A stretch of DNA of 64,000 nucleotides from Bacteroidota bacterium (GTDB taxonomy: Bacteria; Bacteroidota; Ignavibacteria; Palsa-1295): assembly GCA_030706745.1 (NCBI GenBank), contig JAUZNX010000003.1, positions 1-64,000 on the forward strand, written 5' to 3'. The translations under genes were made by a program, and so were the position numbers. Shown here piece after piece: positions 52,232-61,001 of this stretch (its first letter is position 1; each line of letters opens with the position of its first letter). The notes beneath the pieces were generated by a model. That model had not been told where the DNA came from, made no database searches, and saw only the letters and a program-made list of their open reading frames with translations.

Positions 52232-52923
52232 GGCCGTCCGAACGAAATTCTTGCTCAACGTGGTTCCGTCGCACTGTGACTCAACTTTTATTACAATACC
52301 TCGAACGTCCGCCCCGAGAACCCACGCCTAATCCGCCGGTGGTCATTTTAATACATGGGCGCGCTGCTGAGGCGAAGACAATCTTCTCCATTGAGGGCCT
52401 TCTCGATCCATCGTATCACGTTCTGGCCATCACCGCGCCCTATGAGTCCGCACTGGGAGGTCGCGAGTGGTTTCACCCGCCGGAGCCGCTGCCCGGGGAA
52501 GTCCATGATGCGAAGCAGTTTGAAGAATCCGAGCGGATGCTGACGGCCGATATCGAGGCCCACATTGCGAGGCTGAATGCAGATCGGTCGCGAGTATTTC
52601 TCTGGGGCTTCAGCCAGGGCGCGGCGATGGCATTGATCCTGGGACTCCGAGGTCAAATCAAGCCGCAAGGTGTGATTCCAATGTGTGGCTTCTTGCCGAC
52701 CGGCGTGAAGCACTGGAAATCGTGGGATACAAGCCCACGGTTCTTGTTCGTCCACGCAACGGAGGATGAAGTACTTCCGACGGAATCATCCCAAAAGGCT
52801 AAAGCTTTCGTTGAATCAAAGGGTGCAAGTGCTGAGTACCATGAGTATAAAGGACGCCATAAGATGACGATGGACTCGATCAAGTTTGTGAATGATTGGA
52901 TTAAAACGATAGCGAGCGCGTGA
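52213..52923 (+). CDS. Alpha/beta-hydrolase (carboxylesterase/phospholipase type)
   Basis: A serine hydrolase of the esterase/phospholipase-like family. VVILIHGRAAEAKTIF is the oxyanion region, LWGFSQGAAMALIL holds the nucleophile elbow G-F-S-Q-G, FLFVHATEDEVLP carries the acid and YKGRHKMT the His. If translation starts at ATG 52213 the first residues (MGHSSFGPSE) derive from the heptamer repeat; the GTG at 52276 (MTQLLLQYLERPPRE) gives a more natural N-terminus. The methyltransferase follows with a 4-bp overlap (GTGA). Substrate unknown. Confidence 0.85.
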   Translation: MGHSSFGPSERNSCSTWFRRTVTQLLLQYLERPPREPTPNPPVVILIHGRAAEAKTIFSIEGLLDPSYHVLAITAPYESALGGREWFHPPEPLPGEVHDAKQFEESERMLTADIEAHIARLNADRSRVFLWGFSQGAAMALILGLRGQIKPQGVIPMCGFLPTGVKHWKSWDTSPRFLFVHATEDEVLPTESSQKAKAFVESKGASAEYHEYKGRHKMTMDSIKFVNDWIKTIASA

Positions 52924-53585
52924 CCGAGAAACTCCATTACGATTTCGACCTTCGACTGGAAGTGCCATCGAACGCACACGGCCTGCAATTCGCGCTCATT
53001 CCGGAACACTCGCGCGTTCTCGATGTCGGATGTGGTACCGGGATTATCGGTGCGGAACTCCAGAAACGCAAGGCGTGCCTGGTCGATGGAGTTGACTTCG
53101 ACGAGCAGGCTCTTCCGGTAGCCAGCACGCGCCTGCATCGCGTCTCCGGTGCAAACCTCGACGAACGGGATTGGGCGGAGCATCTCAAGCTGGAGGGCCT
53201 CAAAGGATACGACATTGTGATTTTTGGCGATGTGCTCGAACATACGCTCGAGCCGGAGAACGTACTTCGAGAAGCGAAAGCACTTCTCGCGCCGAATGGC
53301 CGTGTCATTCTGAGCATCCCGAACGTGGCCTACTTTACGGTGCGTCTTCGAATGTTGTTCGGAAAATTTAATTACGAGGAGAGCGGCATTCTGGACCGCA
53401 ATCACCTGCGGTTCTTTACGCTCGCCACTGCTCGCGCAATGGTTTCACGCGCCGGATACAGCATCGTCTCCCAACAGTATGCCAGTTTTGTGTTGCCATG
53501 GGGACGTCCGATGCCACGGTGGCTGATGCGAATGTTCCCGGGATTGCTGGCGGCAGGGTTTATATTCGAGGCTAAACCCGTGTAG
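52920..53585 (+). CDS. SAM-dependent methyltransferase
   Basis: Class I methyltransferase of 221 residues. SAM-binding motif I is SRVLDVGCGTGIIGAELQ, with VDGVDFDEQAL (motif II acid) and YDIVIFGDVLEHTLEPENVL (post-motif), then LLAPNGRVILSIPNVAYF. The C-terminus (RNHLRFFTLATARAMVSRAG) is the Methyltransf_23 pattern seen in enzymes for sugars, quinones or lipids. It begins with GTG overlapping the hydrolase stop by 4 bp. The TAG stop is the first part of the palindromic repeat that follows. Confidence 0.85.
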   Translation: MTEKLHYDFDLRLEVPSNAHGLQFALIPEHSRVLDVGCGTGIIGAELQKRKACLVDGVDFDEQALPVASTRLHRVSGANLDERDWAEHLKLEGLKGYDIVIFGDVLEHTLEPENVLREAKALLAPNGRVILSIPNVAYFTVRLRMLFGKFNYEESGILDRNHLRFFTLATARAMVSRAGYSIVSQQYASFVLPWGRPMPRWLMRMFPGLLAAGFIFEAKPV

Positions 53586-53645
53586 CGCCGGACCTTTAGG
53601 TTCGCCGTTGAAGACAATTCACCGGACCTAAAGGTCCGGTGCTAC
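53582..53645. repeat. Inverted pair of palindromic arms (REP-like)
   Basis: Right arm CCGGACCTAAAGGTCCGG (53622-53639) is a perfect palindrome; the left arm CCGGACCTTTAGGTTCGC is an almost identical inverted copy. Outer flanks GTAGCGC and GTGCTAC also pair. It lies between convergent genes and supplies the methyltransferase stop codon. Same plan as 14474-14527. Confidence 0.88.
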
Positions 53646-53647
53646 AA

Positions 53648-55387
53648 CTACTTGGTAAAATCCAGCACTCGCGTCTTGCCCTTATAGCGTATGGTCAGCA
53701 CGCCGCTACCTTTTTTCGATTCGAGGAAGGGGGAGTGGAAGAGCCAATTCTTATTTTCTATCTTCGACAATTTCATTAAAGTACGATTGCGTGCCTTGCT
53801 GCAAAGTAATTCAACTTTGTCATTTGCAACTACAACGGAGTCGTAGCATCCCTCATCGACATCGAACCATTTCGGTGGTTGACACCAGACAACATAGCCA
53901 CCATGTGAAGCTTTGCTGCGGAACCGTTTGCCGTGTTCTTCCTGAATTATCTCATAGGGACTCAACATATATACCCAGACGTAGTGCTTCCAGTCAGTTA
54001 TATTAATCCAGCCGGGTTTCCCTTCATCTTCAAGACTACTCCCAACGAAATCAGTTGGAATGAAAAGATCGTACTCGTGATACTTCACGCTATCCGGCAA
54101 ATCGTATAGCGCCACGAGTACATTCTTATCCTGATAAATACGCTCGTAGGGCGAGCCGCCGTACGATTTATCCTCGCTGGTGTAGCCTTTCTTCACCTGT
54201 TCGATGCGTTCGAGCATGAAGCTTGGATATTCGGGAAAAAACATACCGAGTTCGTCGGCGCTGACGTATGGATGCAGTCCCGTGATGATATTATTCGGTT
54301 TCGCGGAGTTGAAGACCAGCGACCACGACTGCTGCTGTATCGGCTGTACGATCCCGCCCTGCATCGAGCCGAGGCAGTAGTCTTTCGTCATGTACTCGTA
54401 TTTGTAGACCGGCGCGTGGAAAGTTGAGTCATGTGTTGCGTCGCTCTTGCTCCACTCGTCCATGTAACGAATCATCTGCCGCCCGCGCTTGAGGGAGAAT
54501 TGCTCGTAAGGCTCGGTCCGATCGGTCGCAATCTGGCGGATAATCTTGGGGCAGGTAAATTTTGTCATTGTCGCGAAGGCAACATCGGGGAGGAGATGCG
54601 TGACCGAGTCCTCGAAGAAATACTGGCCATAGGAGTTGATCTCCGCCTTTCGCGGATCGAGCGCGGCGTCATCTCCGACGCGGGAGTGGGTGCCACAATA
54701 GCTCCCATTCAGGTAGTCGGAAGCATAGTCCGCGAGTATATACTCGAGCATCATGGTGAAGCGGCGCTTGAGGCGGGCGTCCTTTGTGTACTCAGCCAGA
54801 AGCAGCAGAGGAGTGATATAGTAATAGCCATAGCGCGGCGAGGACCATTCCGTTGTTCCGAAGCGTGTGGTCTCATCAATCCAATGATCGAGATATGCTT
54901 TCGACTCGGCATAGATCGCACGCGAACTCTTACCCATAAACCATTCTGTATCAGCAAGATCCGGCCATGCTTGGGACATTAGTAGCAACGACCCATAATA
55001 CATTAGGAAGTGGTTCTCAGTGTCTCCTCGGTAGGGCGTGTTATGCTTCCAGGCCGATCGGATGCGCGCTTTGTATTCCGGCCGGAGCACGTCCTGCGTG
55101 GCGTAGAAAAGTCCTGCGCAGCCGTACATCCAGAACATATCGCCGTATGCGCGCGCGAGCAGTGTATCCAGATGCCGGTAGGCGTCGGCGGTATCGAGAC
55201 CGAGGCGGATTTTCGCGGCGATAATGGCAAAATCGTTGCGGGCGGGGATGCCAGAGACGCGAGTTAGCACGGAGAGTTTCGTGGCGGGGGATTGTGCGCT
55301 TGTCTGAACTGTGATTTGTGTGATTAGAGTGATCGGAATGATGATTCCAGTCACGATCATGCGCATCATTTTGATCACATAAATCAT
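53648..55387 (-). CDS. Secreted, probably helical-toroid carbohydrate-active protein
   Basis: A 579-residue protein with a signal-like N-terminus (IVTGIIIPITLITQITVQTS). Residues 60-300 are long amphipathic helices with recurring aromatic patterns: AYGDMFWMYGCAGLFYATQD, RFGTTEWSSPRYGYYYITPL, DYASDYLNGSYCGTHSRVGD. This suggests an alpha/alpha-toroid like polysaccharide lyases and glycoside hydrolases, followed by a beta-rich C-terminal part (KASHGGYVVWCQPPKWFDVD). I do not recognise a defined family. It is the last gene of the putative carbohydrate cluster. Confidence 0.6.
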   Translation of the reverse strand: MIYVIKMMRMIVTGIIIPITLITQITVQTSAQSPATKLSVLTRVSGIPARNDFAIIAAKIRLGLDTADAYRHLDTLLARAYGDMFWMYGCAGLFYATQDVLRPEYKARIRSAWKHNTPYRGDTENHFLMYYGSLLLMSQAWPDLADTEWFMGKSSRAIYAESKAYLDHWIDETTRFGTTEWSSPRYGYYYITPLLLLAEYTKDARLKRRFTMMLEYILADYASDYLNGSYCGTHSRVGDDAALDPRKAEINSYGQYFFEDSVTHLLPDVAFATMTKFTCPKIIRQIATDRTEPYEQFSLKRGRQMIRYMDEWSKSDATHDSTFHAPVYKYEYMTKDYCLGSMQGGIVQPIQQQSWSLVFNSAKPNNIITGLHPYVSADELGMFFPEYPSFMLERIEQVKKGYTSEDKSYGGSPYERIYQDKNVLVALYDLPDSVKYHEYDLFIPTDFVGSSLEDEGKPGWINITDWKHYVWVYMLSPYEIIQEEHGKRFRSKASHGGYVVWCQPPKWFDVDEGCYDSVVVANDKVELLCSKARNRTLMKLSKIENKNWLFHSPFLESKKGSGVLTIRYKGKTRVLDFTK

Positions 55388-55398
55388 AGTTCAGACAA

Positions 55399-56193
55399 TT
55401 ATGGCGTGACGAGAAAGGACTTGAGAGTCCAAATTTGACGGTATGGCAACTTGTTCTCCGGCGGCATTACCCTTTTGGATTGTCTCATCACACCCGACCC
55501 CAAGGTCGCAATTAGGACCAGGCCAGTCTCTTCATCTCCGATTACAAGCCTGCTCGAAGACCGCGCCATACCATCCAAATGACACTCATATGGATCGATC
55601 GTTCTCGGGGCCGGCTCCGGCGAGCCAATCCAGGCAGCGTCGTTCGCTGTCCGGATGTAACTTGTATTTCGACTGCAAAGGAAAACCGTATCGTAATTGG
55701 GAATCGCGTAAGCTGCCATCGAGGCATATGGCTCATACATCCCACGAATGCTCGTATTCCAGGTCTTCCCCGCATCCTCTGTCCACCACGGGCCGTGTGC
55801 TGTGGCAATGTATATCTCCTCCGGGTTCTTTTGATTGACGGCTACATCCATCACTTCAGAGATGCGCCAGTCGGTGAGCTGCTTCCAGTGCTCGCCATAA
55901 TCGGTCGAGCGGAGAACGCCGAGCCCGGTCGCCTCGTAAATGATGCGGCCGTTCGAGGACTGGACCATGTCCATCGAGAAGCACTTGATGTTATTCCAGC
56001 CCAAGTGCCGCCATGTCTTGCCGGTGTCGTCGGATTGGTAGAGGCCGGAGCCGTTCGAGCTCCCGCCCAGAAAGGCTCCGGTGCTATCATTGCCGATGGC
56101 GCATGCGAAGATGCGGAGATGTTGGGCATGGAGCACGTTCGTCAGCAGCAGCACGCCAAGGAATCCAATGGACAGTGAGAAGGGGGTCTTCAC
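55399..56193 (-). CDS. Exported BNR/Ycf48-like beta-propeller
   Basis: A 264-residue protein starting at GTG 56193 (VKTPFSLSIGFLGVLLLTNV), signal peptide ending HAQ. Propeller turns: LYQSDDTGKTWRHLGW, VLRSTDYGEHWKQLTDW, WWTEDAGKTWNTSIRG. It lacks a sorting tail. The GTG overlaps the RibD-like stop (GTGA), so they are coupled. The longer frame to 56340 runs into that gene and is implausible. Ligand unknown. Confidence 0.72.
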   Translation of the reverse strand: MKTPFSLSIGFLGVLLLTNVLHAQHLRIFACAIGNDSTGAFLGGSSNGSGLYQSDDTGKTWRHLGWNNIKCFSMDMVQSSNGRIIYEATGLGVLRSTDYGEHWKQLTDWRISEVMDVAVNQKNPEEIYIATAHGPWWTEDAGKTWNTSIRGMYEPYASMAAYAIPNYDTVFLCSRNTSYIRTANDAAWIGSPEPAPRTIDPYECHLDGMARSSSRLVIGDEETGLVLIATLGSGVMRQSKRVMPPENKLPYRQIWTLKSFLVTP

Positions 56194-56720
56194 GCTTTTC
56201 TTGTCACGGCGTATTTTGTGATTATTGTTCCGCGATCGTTTACTTTTTCGATGCTGATCTGCTCCAAGTTGATGTCGAGTTCTTCTTCGATGACAAAGTT
56301 GCCACCCGTTCCGAATATTTTCGGTTCGAGCGTCAGCCACAATTCATCCACTAAATTGTCGCGAAAGAATGAGGTGGCGACATGTGGTCCGCCAACGACG
56401 AGCATTCTCCCATATCCTTTGTCTTTGAATCGCTGTGTCAATTCCTCTGGAGCCAAATCGGAGAATTCTAACTGACCTGGTACCACGTATTTCTTGTACT
56501 GTGTAGGATTCCGCGTCATGATAACGAGGAGATTCTTCGGCGAGGGCTTGACCGGCGCAAAGTCAAAGGTGCCGCTTCCCATAATGATGAGAGGACTCTC
56601 GTCCCATGTCTTCTTAAAATAAGACTGGTCTTCTTTTGAAGACCATTGCTGGACATGTGGGTCGCCCCACTTCGTAACCTTTCCATCGAGGGTTGTAACA
56701 AAAACAACGATCGTCTTCAT
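56190..56720 (-). CDS. RibD C-terminal / dihydrofolate-reductase-like protein
   Basis: A 176-residue NADPH-binding fold. MKTIVVFVTTLDGKVTKWGD is the standard N-terminus, with PLIIMGSGTF and MLVVGGPHVATSFFRDNLVD, then ELWLTLEPKIFGTGGNFV near the end. These are the marks of the RibD_C branch, which reduces riboflavin-type or unknown pyrimidine or nitro substrates. Most such stand-alone proteins have no proved reaction. It is translationally coupled to the propeller gene downstream. Confidence 0.85.
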   Translation of the reverse strand: MKTIVVFVTTLDGKVTKWGDPHVQQWSSKEDQSYFKKTWDESPLIIMGSGTFDFAPVKPSPKNLLVIMTRNPTQYKKYVVPGQLEFSDLAPEELTQRFKDKGYGRMLVVGGPHVATSFFRDNLVDELWLTLEPKIFGTGGNFVIEEELDINLEQISIEKVNDRGTIITKYAVTRKA

Positions 56721-56735
56721 AATGCCATTCTATAA

Positions 56736-58721
56736 TTACAACAGGCGCCCACGGCTCGCTGGGTTTGGTATAGGAACACTTGAATCACGAAAACGAAGCT
56801 CCCCGAAGAATCCTCCGAGACGAGGTGTAATAATTAGTTGGTCATTCTCAACGCGAGCAACCAACAAATGTTTGACCACCAGCGTGATCCACTGTGCCCA
56901 TGCCCAAACAACAATTCCGGTTGGCGGGAGCGGGGGAGTGGGTCGGTCGCCGTAGAACTCGAACCAGCTCGCACCTGCCCCAGCGCGTTCGATCAACCAG
57001 TTGATTGCTCGCTGGGCCTTCATCACATTGCCCGCTTCGAGCGATGCCGCCGCCATGAACATCGTCGCAAAAGGCCAGGGACCCGGCGAGTCCGGCTCCG
57101 AGAGCACATTGTAGCGGCCATATCCGCCACCTTCCCACGATTGCGACCAGAGCGCGTCGAGCGCGTCGAGCGTCGTCTTCGCCACGTCCGATTTTGGATC
57201 GACCACGCCAAAACAAATCGGGAAACACTCGGAAACATCCGGCTCCCAGATTCTCGCGCCTTTGGAGGCAAGCGGCATCCCGTCTGGCACGAATTGCTTC
57301 TGGAATTCCGAATTGATGTTTGCTAATGTGAGCTCCGTTTGGATAGATCCATCGAGCAGCCGACGCTTGATGATGCGGCCAGACTCGATCATTGAGTGTG
57401 TCGGATGCTCGAGAAAGCTCTGGCGCATGCGTTTGGCTGTAGCGCTCCACCGGGAGCGATCATCCTCGCGATCCAACTGCTTCGCGATCCAGCTTGCATC
57501 ACGCAAACCGAGGATGCCGAACGTCTGGTGTGAAACGTCGTAGCCAGGGAGAATGCCCATTGCTTCGCCCCGCTCCCAGATGTCTCTCGAAGCCATGAGC
57601 AGTCCGGTCTCTTCGTTCAGATATTCGGGCCGGAGCAAGTAGTCGGCAATGGCTTGGATTCGTGGATAAAATGCTTCAATCAGTTCGCGGTCACCGGTCC
57701 ACTCAAGATAGGTACGACACGCCTTCAGGATTTCGCCGTTGTTATTCAGCTCGGCGTCCTTACCACCTCGAAACCGGCTGGATTCCACCGCCATACCTTC
57801 GGAAATGGTGAGCCGGGTTAGAATATTAGCGAGAACACTCCGTGCGACCTCGAACTGGCCGGAATAGACCGCGGCTTCACATGCGATCGAAGCATCACCC
57901 GACCACTCGTATCCATATTGCCAGATGCTAGCATCGAAGCGGCCATCCATCGTGATGGCGGCCCGGAGTCCCTGCGCGGATGCACTAAAGACGCGCTCGA
58001 TCTCATGGATGAGCGGAGAAGGATTCGCATCGGTCCATCGCGCACAACATTGCTCCCAATATGCGACTTCCTTGCCGAGTAACTCTCGGTTCGGCTTGAG
58101 CACCGGGTCATCGCCCAGCGAGTAGTAGATCGTGGCCTGGTACATCCCCTCGGTGCGTTCAAGAGGGAAACGGAGCGTTCGCTCGTGGAATACTCCGGAG
58201 GTAAACGAACGAACCAGAAGTGACTCGTATCCACGCGCGCCAAGCATCGTGTCATTGCCAACAAACTCATCGTAGAGGGCGGGATTCGCATAGAGGGCGA
58301 CCTCGAGTTCGATCGACTCGAATTCACGGTCCGTACCAATCGTGTATTCGCGAATTAGCACGGGATCCTCCACCGAAGTGACGAATCGTTCGATTACGTA
58401 GACGTCACCAGCCTGCCACATTGCAGTGACTCCCGGCAGTCGATCTGGATACCAGACGACTTGTAACGTCTCGTCAGGCTGATACCGGACGCCATCAAGG
58501 ATCAGCGTCGGAGTAGTTTTGCTGAGGCCATACTCAGGGTGATACAGATGCGTGGACCACTTTCTGGCAAATTGATCGGGGTCAGCGATGAGCAAGCCGA
58601 GCCGTGTCGCGCCCGGATGGCGACTCCATTGAATCGCGGCCTGAAGTGTACCGGAGCCAAGAAAAAAATAGTCGGTATCCGGGAGTGTCGTCTCGAAATC
58701 GGGATGGAGGCTTTGTGCCAC
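56736..58721 (-). CDS. Six-hairpin glycosidase (GH15/GH65-like)
   Basis: A 661-residue cytosolic protein without signal peptide. The N-terminal 250 residues are a beta-sandwich (YFFLGSGTLQAAIQWS, FARKWSTHLYHPEYGL); the rest is an alpha/alpha6 toroid with repeated helices: YGYEWSGDASIACEAAVYSG, AELNNNGEILKACRTYLEWT, ASRDIWERGEAMGILPGYDV and ARIWEPDVSECFPICFGVVD. The acidic residues in WSGDAS and WERGE are candidates for catalysis. It could be a glucoamylase- or phosphorylase-like enzyme on an imported oligosaccharide. A sodium symporter follows upstream on the same strand. Confidence 0.72.
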   Translation of the reverse strand: MAQSLHPDFETTLPDTDYFFLGSGTLQAAIQWSRHPGATRLGLLIADPDQFARKWSTHLYHPEYGLSKTTPTLILDGVRYQPDETLQVVWYPDRLPGVTAMWQAGDVYVIERFVTSVEDPVLIREYTIGTDREFESIELEVALYANPALYDEFVGNDTMLGARGYESLLVRSFTSGVFHERTLRFPLERTEGMYQATIYYSLGDDPVLKPNRELLGKEVAYWEQCCARWTDANPSPLIHEIERVFSASAQGLRAAITMDGRFDASIWQYGYEWSGDASIACEAAVYSGQFEVARSVLANILTRLTISEGMAVESSRFRGGKDAELNNNGEILKACRTYLEWTGDRELIEAFYPRIQAIADYLLRPEYLNEETGLLMASRDIWERGEAMGILPGYDVSHQTFGILGLRDASWIAKQLDREDDRSRWSATAKRMRQSFLEHPTHSMIESGRIIKRRLLDGSIQTELTLANINSEFQKQFVPDGMPLASKGARIWEPDVSECFPICFGVVDPKSDVAKTTLDALDALWSQSWEGGGYGRYNVLSEPDSPGPWPFATMFMAAASLEAGNVMKAQRAINWLIERAGAGASWFEFYGDRPTPPLPPTGIVVWAWAQWITLVVKHLLVARVENDQLIITPRLGGFFGELRFRDSSVPIPNPASRGRLL

Positions 58722-58725
58722 AATA

Positions 58726-58782
58726 TTGAATGATGAATGATTAATGTCCTATTCGTCCCACCGGTCCTGTTCGTCCCATTCC
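58726..58782. repeat. Heptamer and 15-bp tandem repeats
   Basis: TTGAATG, ATGAATG, ATTAATG (58726-58746) is followed by GTCCTATTCGTCCCA, 3 nt, then GTCCTGTTCGTCCCA (one difference). They fill the space between the glycosidase start and the symporter stop. Confidence 0.75.
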
Positions 58783-58786
58783 ACTT

Positions 58787-60883
58787 CTAAGAACCGATTC
58801 GCATGAGGAGAAGATACAATAATATGATCCCTCCGACGCCGAGCCAGCAAAGACCAAATCCGATCATATCTTGTTTCGTGAGTGTCCAGAATTCCCAGTT
58901 GGTCCCCGGGAACATCTTGTCTCGGTTGGCGAGCTCGGGATCCTCAATGCGCCTTCGCACTTCGATTGCGTCGAGTTCCGGATCCGCATGCGCCGGAGTG
59001 TGTACACGGGCGTAAAACTCCCGGAGGACACGTTCGCTGTTAGGTCGCGTGAACAAACTCACGATGAAGAGGACAAAGAACGGAAAGAAAATGTCGAAGA
59101 GGAAGGACATTGCGGATAGTCCTGCTTTGGAGCAAGTCCTCAGATCGACACCTGTAAGACCGATGACCCACAGCTGAAATCGAAACAGACCCTTGCCTTC
59201 GCGCACGCTGCTACCCGTCGGAGGCCCGATCGTTTCGAAGTAGATTCCGGTAGGTTCTTCGCGGTCAATACGTGTAATTTCCTCTCCGACCATCATCGCT
59301 CTGCCCGCGGCAACATCCTCGGTCTTAGCCCGGACCGCGTGCCGCTCTTCGCGGCCCTGTGTCATCACCGTGAGCGCCGGACTTGTCCGAAGCGATGGGA
59401 TTGCCGGAATGACATTCGGCACCACGACTGTGACCATGATCGAAAGCAACATCTGAACGATTACGGCCTTCGTTGTTAGTCGTCGCCAGAAATAGACCAG
59501 CCAGATTGATGGACCAATGATTGTCCCAATCGATAGCACGTATTTGAAGACCACGAAGATGTCATTGACAACATACGCGAACCCAATGCCGCCCATGAGT
59601 ACAATGAAGATTACCATTCGACCGACAAAGACCTGCGCGCGTTCGGAGGTTTGCGGACGGGCCGGAAGCAGAATGTTCTTCGTAAATGCCGCCGACCATT
59701 CGAGGCTCGATGACGCTTTCGAAGCCATATTGGCCGCAAGCACACTTGCAATCATGATCCCGATGAATCCAGTGCCAAGGAGATCGCCGGTCATCGTACC
59801 CCAGACGTAGGTGGCATCGGAGAGCTTGCCCCCATAGAGTCCGAGGGCAATCAGGCCGGTAAAGGCCCAGCCGATCATGACCAGCCGTTTGACAAATGCA
59901 CCAGTAATCATACCGACGCGAGCGGACCGATCATCCTTCGCCGCGCCGCCAATCGTAAAACTGCGAGGGGCCAGGCCAATGAGATTTACCAGCACCATCG
60001 TGGCAACGAACCACCAGGTATATTCGCTGCCGGCTCCAGTCCCAAACAGTCGAAACATGTCGTCCGCGACCCTCGAATGCAGTCCTGCGAATCCACCCAA
60101 TCGCATGAGCCCGACCGGGATGAGGATTACGGAGAGGAAAAGGATCATGATGCCTTGCAAGACATCGGTATATGCAGCGGCAAAGAGTCCGCCCATGATG
60201 ACATACGCTGCCGTGACAAGCCCATAAATGATATAAAAGGTCGTAAGGTCGAGATAGGAAATCGTGCCTGTGATCGTGCCAGCCTTTTCCTCTGCGTGTA
60301 ACAATTCGAGACGAATCTTAACCGAATCCGGTAGTGGAGTACTCTTCGCACGCTCCTCGAGTACTCGCATCTCATTGAATTCCCGGACCTGTCGCTGATC
60401 GGCGAGAGTATACTCCGACGCTGGCTTTATCATCACGGCTTGCATAGTCTTGCCGGTGATGAGATAGCCGATCGAGGAGCCATAAATTGCGGCGAGCAAC
60501 AAGTAGACGGCAAAGAGACCACTCAGGAAACGGGACTCGAACCGGTGCTGATAAATATCGCCGGGAGCCAAATATCGAGCGCGCCGCTGAAGTACGGAAG
60601 TGAACCAGTAGAATGGTGTGATAAACAGAACAAGATTCTGAAACCAGACGCCCTGTAATCCCTGCCGATAGATTTCTCTCGTGACCCCAGCGGCCTGATC
60701 GGCGGAGACCATGTTGCCGAAATTCAGGAAGCCCATCATGGCACGGCCGAAGCTGCGATCGGCCTGAAAAAAGTCCTTAGTCGTACGAATGCGGCGCTGG
60801 GTCCAGCGGCCGATGGCGATTAGCGCACCGAGATACAGCGCGATGATCGACCAGTCGATAATGTGAAGTCCGAGGAGATGCAC
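58787..60883 (-). CDS. Sodium:solute symporter (SSS family)
   Basis: A 698-residue transporter with about 13-14 helices. Typical starts: HIIDWSIIALYLGALIAIGR and TTKDFFQADRSFGRAMMGFL. TDVLQGIMILFLSVILIPVG and the helix before WSAAFTKNILLPARPQ match the sodium-solute family. A soluble insertion of about 50 residues after the second helix group (VREFNEMRVLEERAKSTPLP) and another hydrophilic part near 510-560 are extra. Position with a glycosidase points to uptake of a sugar or glycoside. It is divergent from the NACHT gene. Confidence 0.85.
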   Translation of the reverse strand: MHLLGLHIIDWSIIALYLGALIAIGRWTQRRIRTTKDFFQADRSFGRAMMGFLNFGNMVSADQAAGVTREIYRQGLQGVWFQNLVLFITPFYWFTSVLQRRARYLAPGDIYQHRFESRFLSGLFAVYLLLAAIYGSSIGYLITGKTMQAVMIKPASEYTLADQRQVREFNEMRVLEERAKSTPLPDSVKIRLELLHAEEKAGTITGTISYLDLTTFYIIYGLVTAAYVIMGGLFAAAYTDVLQGIMILFLSVILIPVGLMRLGGFAGLHSRVADDMFRLFGTGAGSEYTWWFVATMVLVNLIGLAPRSFTIGGAAKDDRSARVGMITGAFVKRLVMIGWAFTGLIALGLYGGKLSDATYVWGTMTGDLLGTGFIGIMIASVLAANMASKASSSLEWSAAFTKNILLPARPQTSERAQVFVGRMVIFIVLMGGIGFAYVVNDIFVVFKYVLSIGTIIGPSIWLVYFWRRLTTKAVIVQMLLSIMVTVVVPNVIPAIPSLRTSPALTVMTQGREERHAVRAKTEDVAAGRAMMVGEEITRIDREEPTGIYFETIGPPTGSSVREGKGLFRFQLWVIGLTGVDLRTCSKAGLSAMSFLFDIFFPFFVLFIVSLFTRPNSERVLREFYARVHTPAHADPELDAIEVRRRIEDPELANRDKMFPGTNWEFWTLTKQDMIGFGLCWLGVGGIILLYLLLMRIGS

Positions 60884-60902
60884 GGGTGGATAATGAACGG
60901 AC

Positions 60903-60948
60903 GCGGGAATATATTCCCGCCGCTTGGCATTGCGATCTATTATATTTG
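60903..60948 (+). promoter_or_regulatory. Promoter of the NACHT gene with an adjacent perfect palindrome
   Basis: TATATTTG at 60941-60948 is a TAnnTTTG -7 element about 54 bp before the NACHT start. GCGGGAATATATTCCCGC (60903-60920), an 18-bp perfect palindrome, ends 20 bp earlier, covering the -33 region and lying between the divergent symporter and NACHT genes. It is a candidate operator for either gene. Confidence 0.6.
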
Positions 60949-61001
60949 TGTGATTCTCATTGCGCGTTCGATTTCAGGGTGATTTATACCAGGACTTAAT
61001 C

